Assembly (NCBI RefSeq): GCF_008245225.1
Contig: NZ_VTAW01000007.1
Location: 62,001 to 126,000 of the forward strand
Direction: 5' to 3'
Source of the DNA: Natrialba swarupiae
Lineage (GTDB): Archaea > Halobacteriota > Halobacteria > Halobacteriales > Natrialbaceae
Length of the DNA: 64,000 nt
Of this stretch, positions 54,176-63,771 are shown piece after piece (position 1 is the first letter of the stretch; every line of letters begins with the position of its first letter). The translations under genes were made by a program, and so were the position numbers. Under the pieces are notes generated by a model. It did not search any database and was not told where the DNA came from. It was given only the letters and a program-made list of their open reading frames with translations.

Positions 54176-54283
54176 GTGACGATCGCCAACAAGCCGTTCT
54201 ACTACATCGAACAACAGGGGCGTCGAGATCGGTTATACTGACTCGAAAAGAGTGATGAGTTAGCACGCATACACGAAAACTAG
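54176..54283 (+). pseudogene. Possible C-terminal remnant of a decayed gene
   Basis: One in-frame stop at 54239 splits an otherwise protein-like, charged sequence that ends DELARIHEN. Family not recognised. Confidence 0.25.
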
Positions 54284-54807
54284 GCCCAGATACTCATTAT
54301 TTCCTCCGCTTAAACCACAAAAAGTCAGAAAAGTCGAGCTCCACTGAACGAATTGTCGATCCCCGAGTGGGATTACACAGGTACAGTTGTAATAGATTTC
54401 GAGCTGTGCCGGCTGACCGTGAGTGTGTTCTACCATATCAAACAGCGTGTGGGTAGATACAGCATACCACTCGAGAAGCCAGGTACACTGCCCATCTCCG
54501 GAGAAATCGGACGGCGTATTAACTCGATTGATAACACCAGTATCCGTATGTTGATGAAATACTAGATGATATCGCTCGAGAACTGTGTCCCACCGTGGGT
54601 TCCGTTTGCATAATACGGTTGATTTCAGCCCCCCAAGTTTGTTTGATGCTGTGAACGGCGTAGTTCACCGAATATCCACCCCTGTGTCAGGGGTACGAGC
54701 ACTATGGACGTCTGTGAACGGATACCAGAAGCGATGTTCGCTCACATCTCATCGAATACGACTGACAGCGACCAGCCGATCTTGTGAAGAGTCACCGATT
54801 GACAACA

Positions 54808-54815
54808 ATTATTAG
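54808..54815 (+). promoter_or_regulatory. TATA-like box before the 54838 gene
   Basis: aattatta is centred 27 bases before the ATG at 54838, supporting that start over 54829 or 54784. Confidence 0.5.
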
Positions 54816-54837
54816 TAGGACTATCGATATGGCAGTC

Positions 54838-55656
54838 ATGGCCGATATCGAGACGGTTGCAGTGATCGGAGTTGGAACGATGGGCGAAGCGATGGTCGGA
54901 CACATCGACGAAGGGGGGTACGACGTCTATGCATACGACGTCGATTGTGAAAAGGCCAAAGAAGCCGTCGAATCCCGGGCGACCGTGACCGACACTCTTG
55001 AAAGAGCCGTTCGCCCTGCAGAGATGATCATCATCGCTGTTGGAACGTACGAGCAAGCAAAGTCGGTCGTCTATGATACGGGTGGGATCCTCGAGAGTGC
55101 GACTGCGGGAGATGTCGTAGCGATCAGTAGCACCCTCTCCCCCGGACAGTGTATTTCCCTCAGCGAGGACCTCAGAGACGAGGAGATCGAGCCCATCGGT
55201 GCACCGACGTGTCGGGGAGAAAAAGCGGCTCGACGCGGAGATCTACTCGTATTCGTCGGTAGCGACCGATCAGTGTACGACAAGGCACGTCTCGTCCTCG
55301 AGCAGTTTAGCTCGCCAGAAAACGTCGTCCACCTCGGGCCAGTCGGTTCCGGACAGGCTGCGAAAGCAGCGAACAATGCACTACTTTGGTCATCAGTCGT
55401 TGCAAATCAGGAAGTGCTTCTCCTCGCCGAGGCGTACGAGCTCGATCTCGACCTCGTGAGAGAGTTACTCCAGAAATCGACGGGCAGCAACTGGGCGCTC
55501 GGAGGGTGGGATTGGATGCACACGAAGTGGGCGCACAAAGACATGGATATTATTTCGGACATGGCGAAACGACAGGATGTTCGAATACCTTCGCTGGCGC
55601 TTACGGAGCAGTTAGTTCAGGAGATAGATCAAGACGAGCTGGATCGAACGCGTTGA
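54838..55656 (+). CDS. 3-Hydroxyisobutyrate dehydrogenase family NAD(P)-dependent oxidoreductase
   Basis: A 272-residue beta-hydroxyacid dehydrogenase from the ATG at 54838. The Rossmann motif is VAVIGVGTMGEAMVGHI. The substrate signature appears as APTCRGEKAARRGDLLVFVGSD, and the catalytic Lys is in GSGQAAKAANNALLW. Family members oxidise 3-hydroxyisobutyrate, tartronate semialdehyde, 2-hydroxymethylglutarate and related acids. It sits between the IclR gene and the third isochorismatase-fold gene, with which it is convergent. Confidence 0.88.
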   Translation: MADIETVAVIGVGTMGEAMVGHIDEGGYDVYAYDVDCEKAKEAVESRATVTDTLERAVRPAEMIIIAVGTYEQAKSVVYDTGGILESATAGDVVAISSTLSPGQCISLSEDLRDEEIEPIGAPTCRGEKAARRGDLLVFVGSDRSVYDKARLVLEQFSSPENVVHLGPVGSGQAAKAANNALLWSSVVANQEVLLLAEAYELDLDLVRELLQKSTGSNWALGGWDWMHTKWAHKDMDIISDMAKRQDVRIPSLALTEQLVQEIDQDELDRTR

Positions 55657-55925
55657 TACGCGGTAGCCTGGAAAGAGGAAGGCGACTCGAGTGAAATGGA
55701 TCTCGCTATCGAACAGACGCGCCGATCCCGCTAGTGGCGTCCCAAGCCTGCACTGATAGGTGAAACCGTGTGTGGGTGACTGGTTTCACCCATCAGTCGA
55801 CGTTTGGAACGGTACCAGCGATAAGATGTGCAGTGACTCGACGGCACCCCGCCAGCCTCAACGGATACTCTCTACCACCGAGGTGAGCACGTCTGAGAAG
55901 CAGACCACCTTCGATCAGGGTCGTA

Positions 55926-56606
55926 TTACTGGTATTCCGAAATTCGATTTACGGTATCACTAACTGATTCGACGTCACCAAATTTCATATCGATATTAAA
56001 TAGCGTAACTTCGTGTGAGATCTCAGATCGATCCCCAACACATTCCGCTGGAACAATCGGTCTGATATTGTGGCAGTTCGCGTCGACGACAGACGAACGA
56101 ACACCGCCACTCGTACTCAACCCGACGATGACGAGGGTATCGATGCCCTCGAGACGAAGGACGTTTGCGAGGTGGGTGTCGAAGAACGCGCTTAGCTTTG
56201 GCTTCTCGAGGACGACGTCGCCGTCTTCAGGCGTCAGTTCCGGATGGATCGTACTCGCCGCGTCGATATCGACGTTATCGAACGCACCGTCTTTCTTCTC
56301 ATCGATGATCCCACGGTGATTCCGAAGTGTGGTTTCATCGTCGGCAAGCCTCGTATAGAAAACCGGCAGATCCGCCTCACGGGCGGCCGACAGCAAGCGC
56401 TTTGTTTCTGAAATAGTGCTACCCGACGATTCAGACCGCCCGAGGTGGTCACTACTCGCAAATATCTCTAACATGTCGACGACGAGAACCGCTGGACGTT
56501 CTCCCCACCCCATCCGCGCACCGTACCCACCCTGGTCCATGTAGTCGAGATCGTCTTTCGGAATGATATCCGGAATGTAGGCATCGTCGAATCGTTCTGC
56601 AACCAT
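55926..56606 (-). CDS. Isochorismatase-fold protein, paralog 3, without the nucleophilic Cys
   Basis: A 226-residue protein from the ATG at 56606, homologous to the 25390 and 42363 hydrolases (AYIPDIIPKDDLDYMDQGGYGA; AECVGDRSEISHEVTLFNIDMKFGD). The Asp (Asp44, VLVVDMLEIF) and Lys positions (LEKPKLSAFF) are kept, but the TSGC motif reads STSGGVRSS: Gly168 replaces Cys (codon ggt at 56105-56103). True isochorismatases such as EntB and PhzD are likewise thought to lack this Cys, so it may be a different hydrolase rather than inactive. It is divergent from the LhgO-like gene. Confidence 0.85.
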   Translation of the reverse strand: MVAERFDDAYIPDIIPKDDLDYMDQGGYGARMGWGERPAVLVVDMLEIFASSDHLGRSESSGSTISETKRLLSAAREADLPVFYTRLADDETTLRNHRGIIDEKKDGAFDNVDIDAASTIHPELTPEDGDVVLEKPKLSAFFDTHLANVLRLEGIDTLVIVGLSTSGGVRSSVVDANCHNIRPIVPAECVGDRSEISHEVTLFNIDMKFGDVESVSDTVNRISEYQ

Positions 56607-56751
56607 AGTCACTCCAACGAGGGAGAGAATAAAAAGTGTAGTGGTATTATCGGTCAGATTAGTTAGAGAAGGGGGTCCAGGGAAGCGTTCGCTGGAACGG
56701 TTACCGCCGTATTTCCACCCGAACAACAGGAACGGGAGCTACCGGAGAGAC

Positions 56752-56759
56752 AATTATTA
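56752..56759 (+). promoter_or_regulatory. TATA-like box before the LhgO-like gene
   Basis: aattatta is centred about 30 bases before the ATG at 56785. Confidence 0.5.
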
Positions 56760-56784
56760 TCTCCACCCAGTGGAATGCGTGAGT

Positions 56785-57981
56785 ATGCACGATGTCGCGA
56801 TCATCGGTGCCGGATTAGTTGGATGTTCAACTGCGTATGCGCTTCTCGAGCACGATCCAGGCCTTGACGTCGTCATCCTCGAGAAGGAATATCATCTCGG
56901 TCAACACCAGTCAGGGCGAAACTCGGGCGTTCTTCAACCAGGGTACGGAGCGGGATTGAGTGAGCGTGAGTCAACAGTTCGAACGGAAGGTGTCGAACGG
57001 GCTTCGGCGTTCTGTCGCCAACACGACATCCAACTCCAGGAATCAGGAGCAACGATCGTTGCCACGACCGACCAAGAGGCGGAGAGGCTGGGTAAGATCG
57101 AAGAGAGTGCCTCGTCGGCCGGTATCAGTGTCGAGCGACTGGACACCACCGGCATTCAAGAGTACGAACCGCATGCGGCTGGAACGGCCGGGCTATTCGT
57201 TCCGAACGAAAGGGTCGTCGATAGCCAGCAGTACCTCCACGAACTCGCTAAACAGTGTAAAAATATTGGTGGGATACTTCAGAAGGGAACAGAAGTCGAG
57301 CAGATAGACGATACTGGTTCCGCAGTCCGTCTTCAGACATCCGTCGGGACCATTTCGGCCCAAACAGTTCTGAACTCGGCGGGCCTTCACGCCTGCCGGC
57401 TGGCACACGAGTTCGGCCTCGCCCAGGACGTGAGCGTTGTACCATTTCGGTGTCAGTATTACGAACTAACCCCATCGAGCTCCGAACTATGTCGATCACT
57501 GCTCTATCCAACCCCAAACCCGAGTTCACCCTCTCCCGGCGTCAAATTCGTCCGTCGACCGGACGGAACGGTCATCCTCGGTCCGACTGTGAGCCCGGCG
57601 CTTGGCTACGAGTCGTACGAGTCGACCTTCGATTCCCCACAAATACGCCAAATCGCTTCCAATGCGGGGTTCTGGAAGTTCCTCGCCAGCGCCGGAACGC
57701 TCCGTATGGCGAAACAGGAACTATCCAAAACGTACCGACCAACGACGTTTCTCGAGGAGGCCCGGAAATTGATTCCAACGCTCGACGAGGAAGATCTCGT
57801 CAAGTCGTTCGTCGCAGTCGCACTCAGGTTACTCACCCGCGATGGTGAAATGGCCTCGTCAGAGCTAGACGTTCGTACGACCAAGCGAACCGTTCACGTA
57901 CTCAACCCGATGTCGGCTGGCGTCACGGTCTCGCTTCCATTAGGAGACTATCTGGCCGACCACATTCTCGAAAGGTTGTGA
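56785..57981 (+). CDS. L-2-hydroxyglutarate oxidase-like FAD protein (LhgO family)
   Basis: A 398-residue flavoprotein from the ATG at 56785. FAD motif is VAIIGAGLVGCSTAYALLEHDPGLDVVILEKE, followed by HQSGRNSGVLQPGYG, the LhgO-type region. The C-terminal half has RPDGTVILGPTVSPALGYESYE and ends NPMSAGVTVSLPLGDYLADHIL. Relatives oxidise L-2-hydroxyglutarate or similar hydroxyacids, or amino acids via a DAO fold. The last signature usually carries an SPG-like turn; here it is altered (NPMSAG), so the exact substrate may differ. It ends close to the convergent TctC gene. Confidence 0.85.
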   Translation: MHDVAIIGAGLVGCSTAYALLEHDPGLDVVILEKEYHLGQHQSGRNSGVLQPGYGAGLSERESTVRTEGVERASAFCRQHDIQLQESGATIVATTDQEAERLGKIEESASSAGISVERLDTTGIQEYEPHAAGTAGLFVPNERVVDSQQYLHELAKQCKNIGGILQKGTEVEQIDDTGSAVRLQTSVGTISAQTVLNSAGLHACRLAHEFGLAQDVSVVPFRCQYYELTPSSSELCRSLLYPTPNPSSPSPGVKFVRRPDGTVILGPTVSPALGYESYESTFDSPQIRQIASNAGFWKFLASAGTLRMAKQELSKTYRPTTFLEEARKLIPTLDEEDLVKSFVAVALRLLTRDGEMASSELDVRTTKRTVHVLNPMSAGVTVSLPLGDYLADHILERL

Positions 57982-58043
57982 CGGGCACCGAATGTTGTCT
58001 CCGGGGAGCGGTAGCTTCCCGTCCGACCTGAGCGGTAACTCGT

Positions 58044-59132
58044 TCAGTCGACGGCGTCCGCCATGACTTCCTCGTACTCCAGCCACCCTTCGTAGAACTC
58101 ACCGACGAAGTCCTGGAACTCGTCGCCGTGGACCGGTTCGATCGGCAGGTTTTGTTCTTCGGCATCGGCCTGTACCGCGTCATCCTGGAGCGTGTCGTAC
58201 AGTGAATCCCGGAGAATCTCGGTCACGTCGTCAGGTGTATCCGGTGGAGCGTACAGCCCATATGGCGTTGTGAACTGGTCTCCGAGCGTTTCCGCCGCAT
58301 CGGAAGGCATACCAAACTCCGCCGCTGTCGTCCACTCGTCGGACTCACCCATAATGAAGTAGAAGCCAATATCGTCTTCGTCCTCGATAATGTCTTCAGT
58401 CGTTGAGTGGGTCGCTGCGCCGACATGCTGATCACCACGGATCAACGGCGCAGTCATCTCTCCGGTCCCGCTGTAGTGGACGAAGTCGAGATCGTCCGCC
58501 GAATAGTCACCAGTGAGGTCCCCCGCAACGATGCCAATGATATGGCCAGTCGCTCCAGCCCCCTGCGTCGCAAACAGGAGTTCACCATTCGTCATTCCCT
58601 CGACCAGCGCATCCCACGAATCGTACTCATCCGTGGCATCCGCATTACCAAACCACGATCGTGGCGTTGCACCGATCTGGCCGAGGTGAGTGAACTCGGT
58701 GAGTTCGTACATCGGGTCATAGAGAATCTGACCGGTCGTATGTGCCTCGAGGTGGCCGAGACAGAGCGTATAGCCGTCGGGTTCTGCCTGGTATACCTCG
58801 TCCGCACCGACTCGCGCCGCGGCACCGGCGACGTTCGAGACAGTCACGTTGACGTCGTTGGGCAAGTGATCGGCGAGGTGACCCGCAACCAGTCGTGCAT
58901 ACAGGTCGATCGAACCGCCAGGATCTGCCGGTGCAACGATTTCGATATCCCGTTCCGGGAACTCGGATCCCGAACCCCCGTTGCCGTCATCAGTGCCGTT
59001 TCCGTTGCCAGCACCGTTTCCGTTACCATTGCCGTTTTCATCACCCATACATCCTGCGAGACCAACAACACCTGCTCCACCAAGGTACCGAAGCATCTTG
59101 CGACGCCCGGCGGATGGTTTACTGTTAACCAT
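58044..59132 (-). CDS. tctC: Tripartite tricarboxylate transporter binding lipoprotein (TctC/Bug)
   Basis: A 362-residue Bug-type binding protein. The Tat motif GRRKMLRY and lipobox LAGC are followed by an unusually long Gly/Asn linker. The mature domain begins RDIEIVAPADPGGSIDLYARLVAGHLADHLP, with the two Asp/Gly loops that hold dicarboxylate ligands. It lies 193 bases after tctA on the same strand. It should feed an organic acid to the TctAB membrane complex. Confidence 0.9.
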   Translation of the reverse strand: MVNSKPSAGRRKMLRYLGGAGVVGLAGCMGDENGNGNGNGAGNGNGTDDGNGGSGSEFPERDIEIVAPADPGGSIDLYARLVAGHLADHLPNDVNVTVSNVAGAAARVGADEVYQAEPDGYTLCLGHLEAHTTGQILYDPMYELTEFTHLGQIGATPRSWFGNADATDEYDSWDALVEGMTNGELLFATQGAGATGHIIGIVAGDLTGDYSADDLDFVHYSGTGEMTAPLIRGDQHVGAATHSTTEDIIEDEDDIGFYFIMGESDEWTTAAEFGMPSDAAETLGDQFTTPYGLYAPPDTPDDVTEILRDSLYDTLQDDAVQADAEEQNLPIEPVHGDEFQDFVGEFYEGWLEYEEVMADAVD

Positions 59133-59325
59133 TCTCAGCCCAACAGAGACAGTATCAGTATATATAACTACTCCATTATTCCGAATTGTATTGGTAAAGA
59201 TAAAAACGACACAGCCAGGTACGGTGTCTACCCACTGTCAATAGGTGCGCGTCGTCTACCGACTGAAACCGAGAGTTAGAATTCAGTTGGAGGGGACACT
59301 CGAGAAGTATCGTGTTTTGTCGGGA

Positions 59326-60822
59326 TCAAGTTGGTACTCGATACTGTTTCACACTCGTGTAAATCAGCGGAAGCAGGGTGAACGCGACGGCCAGGACGAT
59401 CAGGCCAAGCGATATCGGTCGCTCGAGGAAGATCATATGGCTTCCTCGTGAGGTCATCAGCGATTGATGGTACGCGTTTTCCGCGATCGGGCCGAGGATC
59501 ATCGCGATGATAAACGCGATTCGAGAGATGTTAGCGCGGATAAACACGTAGCCGATTACGCCGAACAAGAGGGCGATAAGCATATCCGTCGGGTTGTTGT
59601 TGATAGCGTACGCTCCCGGGATCGAGAGACACAGAATCCCCATGACGATTGTCCCGGTATCCAGCTGTGTAAGACGGGTCAGCGGCTTGAGTAGCGCGAG
59701 CCCTAATACACTGGAAATGATATTTGCAATGATCAGTGCGAAGAATATCGCATACGCAATATCGATATGGTCGATGAGGAATCGTGGTCCAGGCTGGAGC
59801 CCGTGAAGAATAAACGCACCGAGGAGAATTGCCGCGCTTGCACTCCCAGGAATACCGAGTGCAAGCGTCGGGACGAGATCACCGGCGTCTTTTGCGTCGT
59901 TTGCAGCCTCTGTCGAAATGACACCCTCTATCCACCCAGTTCCGAACTTCTCGGGGTGGCTGCTGATGTTTTTCCCCTGAATGTAGGAAATGAATCCCGC
60001 GATGACACCGCCAACGGCGGGAATCGCACCGACGAGCAACCCGATCATTGCACTCTGTACGAACAGAATTTTGTTCCGGAAGACGGCAAGTCCACCGGCA
60101 AGTCGCCCTTCGCCGAACTGGATATCTGCGTCGTCGGTTGCGATCTGGTCCTGGCCCATCAGTTTGATGGCCTCTGCGATAGCGAACAGACCGATGATAA
60201 CCGGGATAATATTGAACCCGTCGTAGAGATACTGGATATCGAACGTGAATCGAGCAGACCCGGTGACTGGATTGAATCCGTGAAATGCGATTAACAGTCC
60301 AAAGCACGCACCAACCAGCCCCGACAGAATTGCACCTTTGACGGCGACCGAAATGGCGACTAGCCCGACGATCGTCAAAATGAAGAACTCGGGCGGGCCG
60401 AACATAACCATCAGTGGACGAATAAACGGCAACAAGAGGACGAGAATAATGACCCCGAGCACAGCCCCAAGCGCACTCGCAACGGCACTCGCACCGATCG
60501 CGACGTTCCCCTCCCCCTTCTGTGCCATCGGATGGCCATCGAGTAAGGTTGCCGTGTTAACCGGCGAGCCAGGAATGTTTAACAGAATTGCAGTAATGGA
60601 TCCCGAGAACGTGACACCTCCCTTGGCTGCGGCGAGAAAGGCCAACGCAGCAATCGGGTCGAGACCGTACGTGAGTGGTATGAGAAGCGTAAGTGCAACG
60701 ACCCCACCGAGTCCAGGAATCACACCGATCACCATTCCAATCAGCGTCCCAAGAACGATGTACAACATCACAGTGGGATCTAACAACATCTCGAGTGCAG
60801 CCAACAAGAAATCAACCGGCAT
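59326..60822 (-). CDS. tctA: Tripartite tricarboxylate transporter large permease (TctA)
   Basis: A 498-residue, 12-helix permease. The PGLGG loop (MVIGVIPGLGGVVALTLLIPLTYG) and the repeated region ITAILLNIPGSPVNTATLLDGHPMAQKGEG are the family hallmarks. Uptake is driven by an ion gradient. The gene is upstream of tctC but tctB is not between them; a TctB-like gene starts at 63772 on the other strand. Confidence 0.92.
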   Translation of the reverse strand: MPVDFLLAALEMLLDPTVMLYIVLGTLIGMVIGVIPGLGGVVALTLLIPLTYGLDPIAALAFLAAAKGGVTFSGSITAILLNIPGSPVNTATLLDGHPMAQKGEGNVAIGASAVASALGAVLGVIILVLLLPFIRPLMVMFGPPEFFILTIVGLVAISVAVKGAILSGLVGACFGLLIAFHGFNPVTGSARFTFDIQYLYDGFNIIPVIIGLFAIAEAIKLMGQDQIATDDADIQFGEGRLAGGLAVFRNKILFVQSAMIGLLVGAIPAVGGVIAGFISYIQGKNISSHPEKFGTGWIEGVISTEAANDAKDAGDLVPTLALGIPGSASAAILLGAFILHGLQPGPRFLIDHIDIAYAIFFALIIANIISSVLGLALLKPLTRLTQLDTGTIVMGILCLSIPGAYAINNNPTDMLIALLFGVIGYVFIRANISRIAFIIAMILGPIAENAYHQSLMTSRGSHMIFLERPISLGLIVLAVAFTLLPLIYTSVKQYRVPT

Positions 60823-60882
60823 TACGTATCATCCTCTGTGTTAGGTATACTCATTCTTCTCCCCCCTTTTTTACTTTCGGTT

Positions 60883-62547
60883 TCAAATCTGTGCGATATC
60901 GTCGGTACTCGGCCATACGGTCGGATCGACCAGTACATCCAGTAATGCAGGTCCATCGTGGTCTAACACCTCCCCGAGAGCGGGGCGAAGCTCCGACGGA
61001 TCGGAGACCGTCGCCCCGTACATGCCGAACTGGTCGGCGACACCAGCGAACGACGGGTTCTCGACGTCCGTTCCGAGATACCGTTCGTCGAACAGGCGAG
61101 CCTGACGCAGTTTTTGCGTTCCGTGTGAGAAGTTATTGTAGACGACGATCTTTACGTCAATGTCGTATCGGACCGCGGTTTCGAGATCCTGCATCACCAT
61201 GCTGAATCCACCATCACCCTCGACGCAGATAACCTGGCGATCGGGGGCACCGAGTTTTGCTCCCAACGCAAACGGAAATCCGTATCCCATTCCGCCGAAG
61301 CTGATTGCGTGCAGATGGGAGTGGGGATCGGCCGCAGGTTGACGGGCGTTGAAACTTGCGTGGACACCGCCACCTTGCGTAACGATTGCGTCGTCGTCTT
61401 TCTCCTCGAGTATCGTCGCAAAGAGACGCTGTGGGCCGATCGATTCTGCGTCTGTCTCGTAGGCGAAAAACGCCGCTCGTTCCGTTCTAACCCGGTCTCT
61501 GTATTCGCTAATCACTTCCTCCTCCCAGGAGAGGTCGATGTTACCGGCACGATCGGTGATCGATTCGAGAAACGCCCGCGCGTCGGCAGTGACCGGACAC
61601 TCGACTGGATACTGGCTCGCCAACTCGGCTGAATCGATGTCGACCTGGACGAGTGTCGTCTCCGGATCCGGACGCGTCCAGTTTGACGTTGTCAAGCCGG
61701 AGAATCTCGCACCGATTCCGAGGACGAGATCCGCTTGTCCGAGCGCTTCGTTAGCACCGTCCGATCCACGGCGCCCGACCACACCCAGAGACCAAGAACT
61801 CGTCTCGTCGAGGATTCCGCGGCCAGAGTTCGAGGTTACGACTGGGATACCCGTGTTCTCGACGAACGTTTTGAGGGCGTCACCCGAACCGCTTCGAACG
61901 CATCCACCACCGGCAAGAACGAGCGGCTTTGTGGCATCCTCGAGCAAGTGGAGTGTGCACTCGACGTCCGCCGAATGTGGTTCCGGGCGAGAGAACGGAA
62001 CTGAAAGCTCGTTGTGATCGTAAAACGACCGCTGGGCATCGGAGTATGTCGATTTTTCACGCGAGACATCCTTGGGCAGGTCGATAAACACCGGCCCGGG
62101 CGTTTCAGAGACGGATTTAACGAGACCGGTTCGAACGATCCGGGCTGCGTCGTCGCCACGTCGAACCTGACCCGTCCACTTGGTGATCGGGTCGAGTACG
62201 TTCTCGACATCCCATTCGTGCCAGATATCGCGACCCAGTCGTTCCAGGTCTTCGTTTCCAGCGATAGCAACGATCGGCGATGCGTCCCGATACGCTGCTC
62301 CAAGTCCGACAACTTGGTTAGCCGCTCCAGGTCCGACGTGTACGAGCGTTACCCCTGGGCGGCCGGTGACTCTCGCATATCCATCGGCCATCGACGTCGC
62401 TACCTGTTCGTGCCGAGTCGAGACGAACTCGACGTTAGACTCGTGGAACTTATCAATCACGTTCATGATGACCGAACCCGGGAGTCCGAACACGTACTCA
62501 ATTCCAGCGTCGTCGAGCGATTGGACGATCGCCTCAGCAGCGTCCAT
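60883..62547 (-). CDS. Thiamine diphosphate-dependent enzyme (acetolactate synthase/benzoylformate decarboxylase-like)
   Basis: A 554-residue ThDP enzyme. The catalytic Glu47 is in RHEQVATSMADGYARVTGRPGV, and the ThDP/Mg motif is GDGGFSMVMQDLETAVRYDIDVKIVVYNN. The middle domain lies near 195-325. The family cleaves or joins 2-keto acids; sequence alone does not identify the substrate. It is divergent from the ornithine-cyclodeaminase gene and convergent-adjacent to the transporter genes, suggesting that the imported acid is processed by 2-keto-acid chemistry. Confidence 0.88.
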   Translation of the reverse strand: MDAAEAIVQSLDDAGIEYVFGLPGSVIMNVIDKFHESNVEFVSTRHEQVATSMADGYARVTGRPGVTLVHVGPGAANQVVGLGAAYRDASPIVAIAGNEDLERLGRDIWHEWDVENVLDPITKWTGQVRRGDDAARIVRTGLVKSVSETPGPVFIDLPKDVSREKSTYSDAQRSFYDHNELSVPFSRPEPHSADVECTLHLLEDATKPLVLAGGGCVRSGSGDALKTFVENTGIPVVTSNSGRGILDETSSWSLGVVGRRGSDGANEALGQADLVLGIGARFSGLTTSNWTRPDPETTLVQVDIDSAELASQYPVECPVTADARAFLESITDRAGNIDLSWEEEVISEYRDRVRTERAAFFAYETDAESIGPQRLFATILEEKDDDAIVTQGGGVHASFNARQPAADPHSHLHAISFGGMGYGFPFALGAKLGAPDRQVICVEGDGGFSMVMQDLETAVRYDIDVKIVVYNNFSHGTQKLRQARLFDERYLGTDVENPSFAGVADQFGMYGATVSDPSELRPALGEVLDHDGPALLDVLVDPTVWPSTDDIAQI

Positions 62548-62676
62548 GAAACCATATGGTTATCGAAGAACTATAACAATTTCTAGGGCACCAGTGTCAT
62601 TATCGACGGGTTCCGCGTATCGAGAAAGCAGACAGATAGCTTTTTACTTTGTTGATCGAAATCGTTCGAACGATCC

Positions 62677-63639
62677 ATGGCACCGACAATCATTAGTGAG
62701 GAGAGGGCAAGCGAATTGTTGTCAATGAGCACAGCAATCGATCGGACCGAAACAGCGTTCCGCCAGTACGCAACCGGGACACTCGTCTCCCAACCGCGTT
62801 CGAGTTTCGATACTGATTCCGGTTCGCTCGTGTTCACGCCGGGAGAAAACACGGACGACAGCGTCATCGGGACACGTATCTCCGGCAAGTTCACCATCGG
62901 CGGTTCCGAGCAAGCGGACTACGACGTGGAAACCCCGGTCAAAAGCGACCTAGTCGTCGTATTCGACACCGAGAACGGGGAGCTGAAAGGAGCTGTTGCG
63001 GGGAGTCGAACGCCGGACGTCAGGACTGGAGCGCTTGGGGGAGTTGCAATCAAACACCTCGCTCGCCCCGATTCGAAAACGCTTGGAATCATTGGGACTG
63101 GCCGGCAGGCACGAACACAACTCGAGGCCGCCGTCGCCGTCACAGCGTTCGACGAGATCCGTGCGTTCAGCCGCACGGAAGAAAATCGTGAGCGCTTTGC
63201 ACGGGAAATGGGCTCCGAACTGGAAATCGATATCGAAGCCGTCGACAGTGCGGAAGCTGCTGTCACAGGTGCCGACGTTCTCGTCTGTGCGACGACCAGC
63301 CCCTCGCCCGTCTTCGATCCCGACCTGCTCGAGGAAGGAACGCACGTCCATACGATCGGGCCTGCCTGGAAGGATGCTCACGAGCTGGACATGGACGTCG
63401 TGGAAATGGCCGACGTTATCGTAACCGACTCGAAAGAACAAGTGCGCGAGTACGCCGATCGGTACTTCCTCGCCGGAACCAAACACGAAGAGCAGATGGT
63501 CGAACTGGCAGACGTCGTTCTCGAGAACCACCCTGGACGGACGAGTTCAGACGCGATCACGCTCTTTTCTCCGATGGGATTACCGGGTACAGAGGTTATT
63601 CTTGCGAACGAGATCCTCAACGCGTCGACAACGGTGTAA
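62677..63639 (+). CDS. Ornithine cyclodeaminase/mu-crystallin family dehydrogenase
   Basis: A 320-residue NAD(P)-dependent protein with the nucleotide-binding motif LGIIGTGRQARTQLEAAVAV, preceded by RTGALGGVAIKHLARPDSKT and followed by ADVLVCATTSPSPVFDPDLLEEGTHVHTIGPAWKDAHELD. Family members include ornithine cyclodeaminase, alanine dehydrogenase and ketimine reductases. Likely converts an amino acid to a keto or imino acid here. It is divergent from the ThDP enzyme with a 129-base promoter region. Confidence 0.88.
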   Translation: MAPTIISEERASELLSMSTAIDRTETAFRQYATGTLVSQPRSSFDTDSGSLVFTPGENTDDSVIGTRISGKFTIGGSEQADYDVETPVKSDLVVVFDTENGELKGAVAGSRTPDVRTGALGGVAIKHLARPDSKTLGIIGTGRQARTQLEAAVAVTAFDEIRAFSRTEENRERFAREMGSELEIDIEAVDSAEAAVTGADVLVCATTSPSPVFDPDLLEEGTHVHTIGPAWKDAHELDMDVVEMADVIVTDSKEQVREYADRYFLAGTKHEEQMVELADVVLENHPGRTSSDAITLFSPMGLPGTEVILANEILNASTTV

Positions 63640-63771
63640 TGTATGCCCGCGTAAATCCAGAACTATCGTCGAAATACTCCCGCAGAACGTAAAATGGTGC
63701 TACGGCGGGAACCATCGACAGATACCGCGACAACCACAATCGTTATAACGGAGATGCAGTGTATAGCACAC

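Larger units (their letters stand above)
54135..54837. other. 703-base intergenic region with a possible gene remnant
   Basis: No intact gene. A short frame at 54176-54283 reads VTIANKPFYYIEQQGRRDRLY, a stop, then LEKSDELARIHEN, and may be the end of a decayed gene. The rest shows no structure I can name. The promoter of the next gene is near 54808-54815. Confidence 0.45.
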
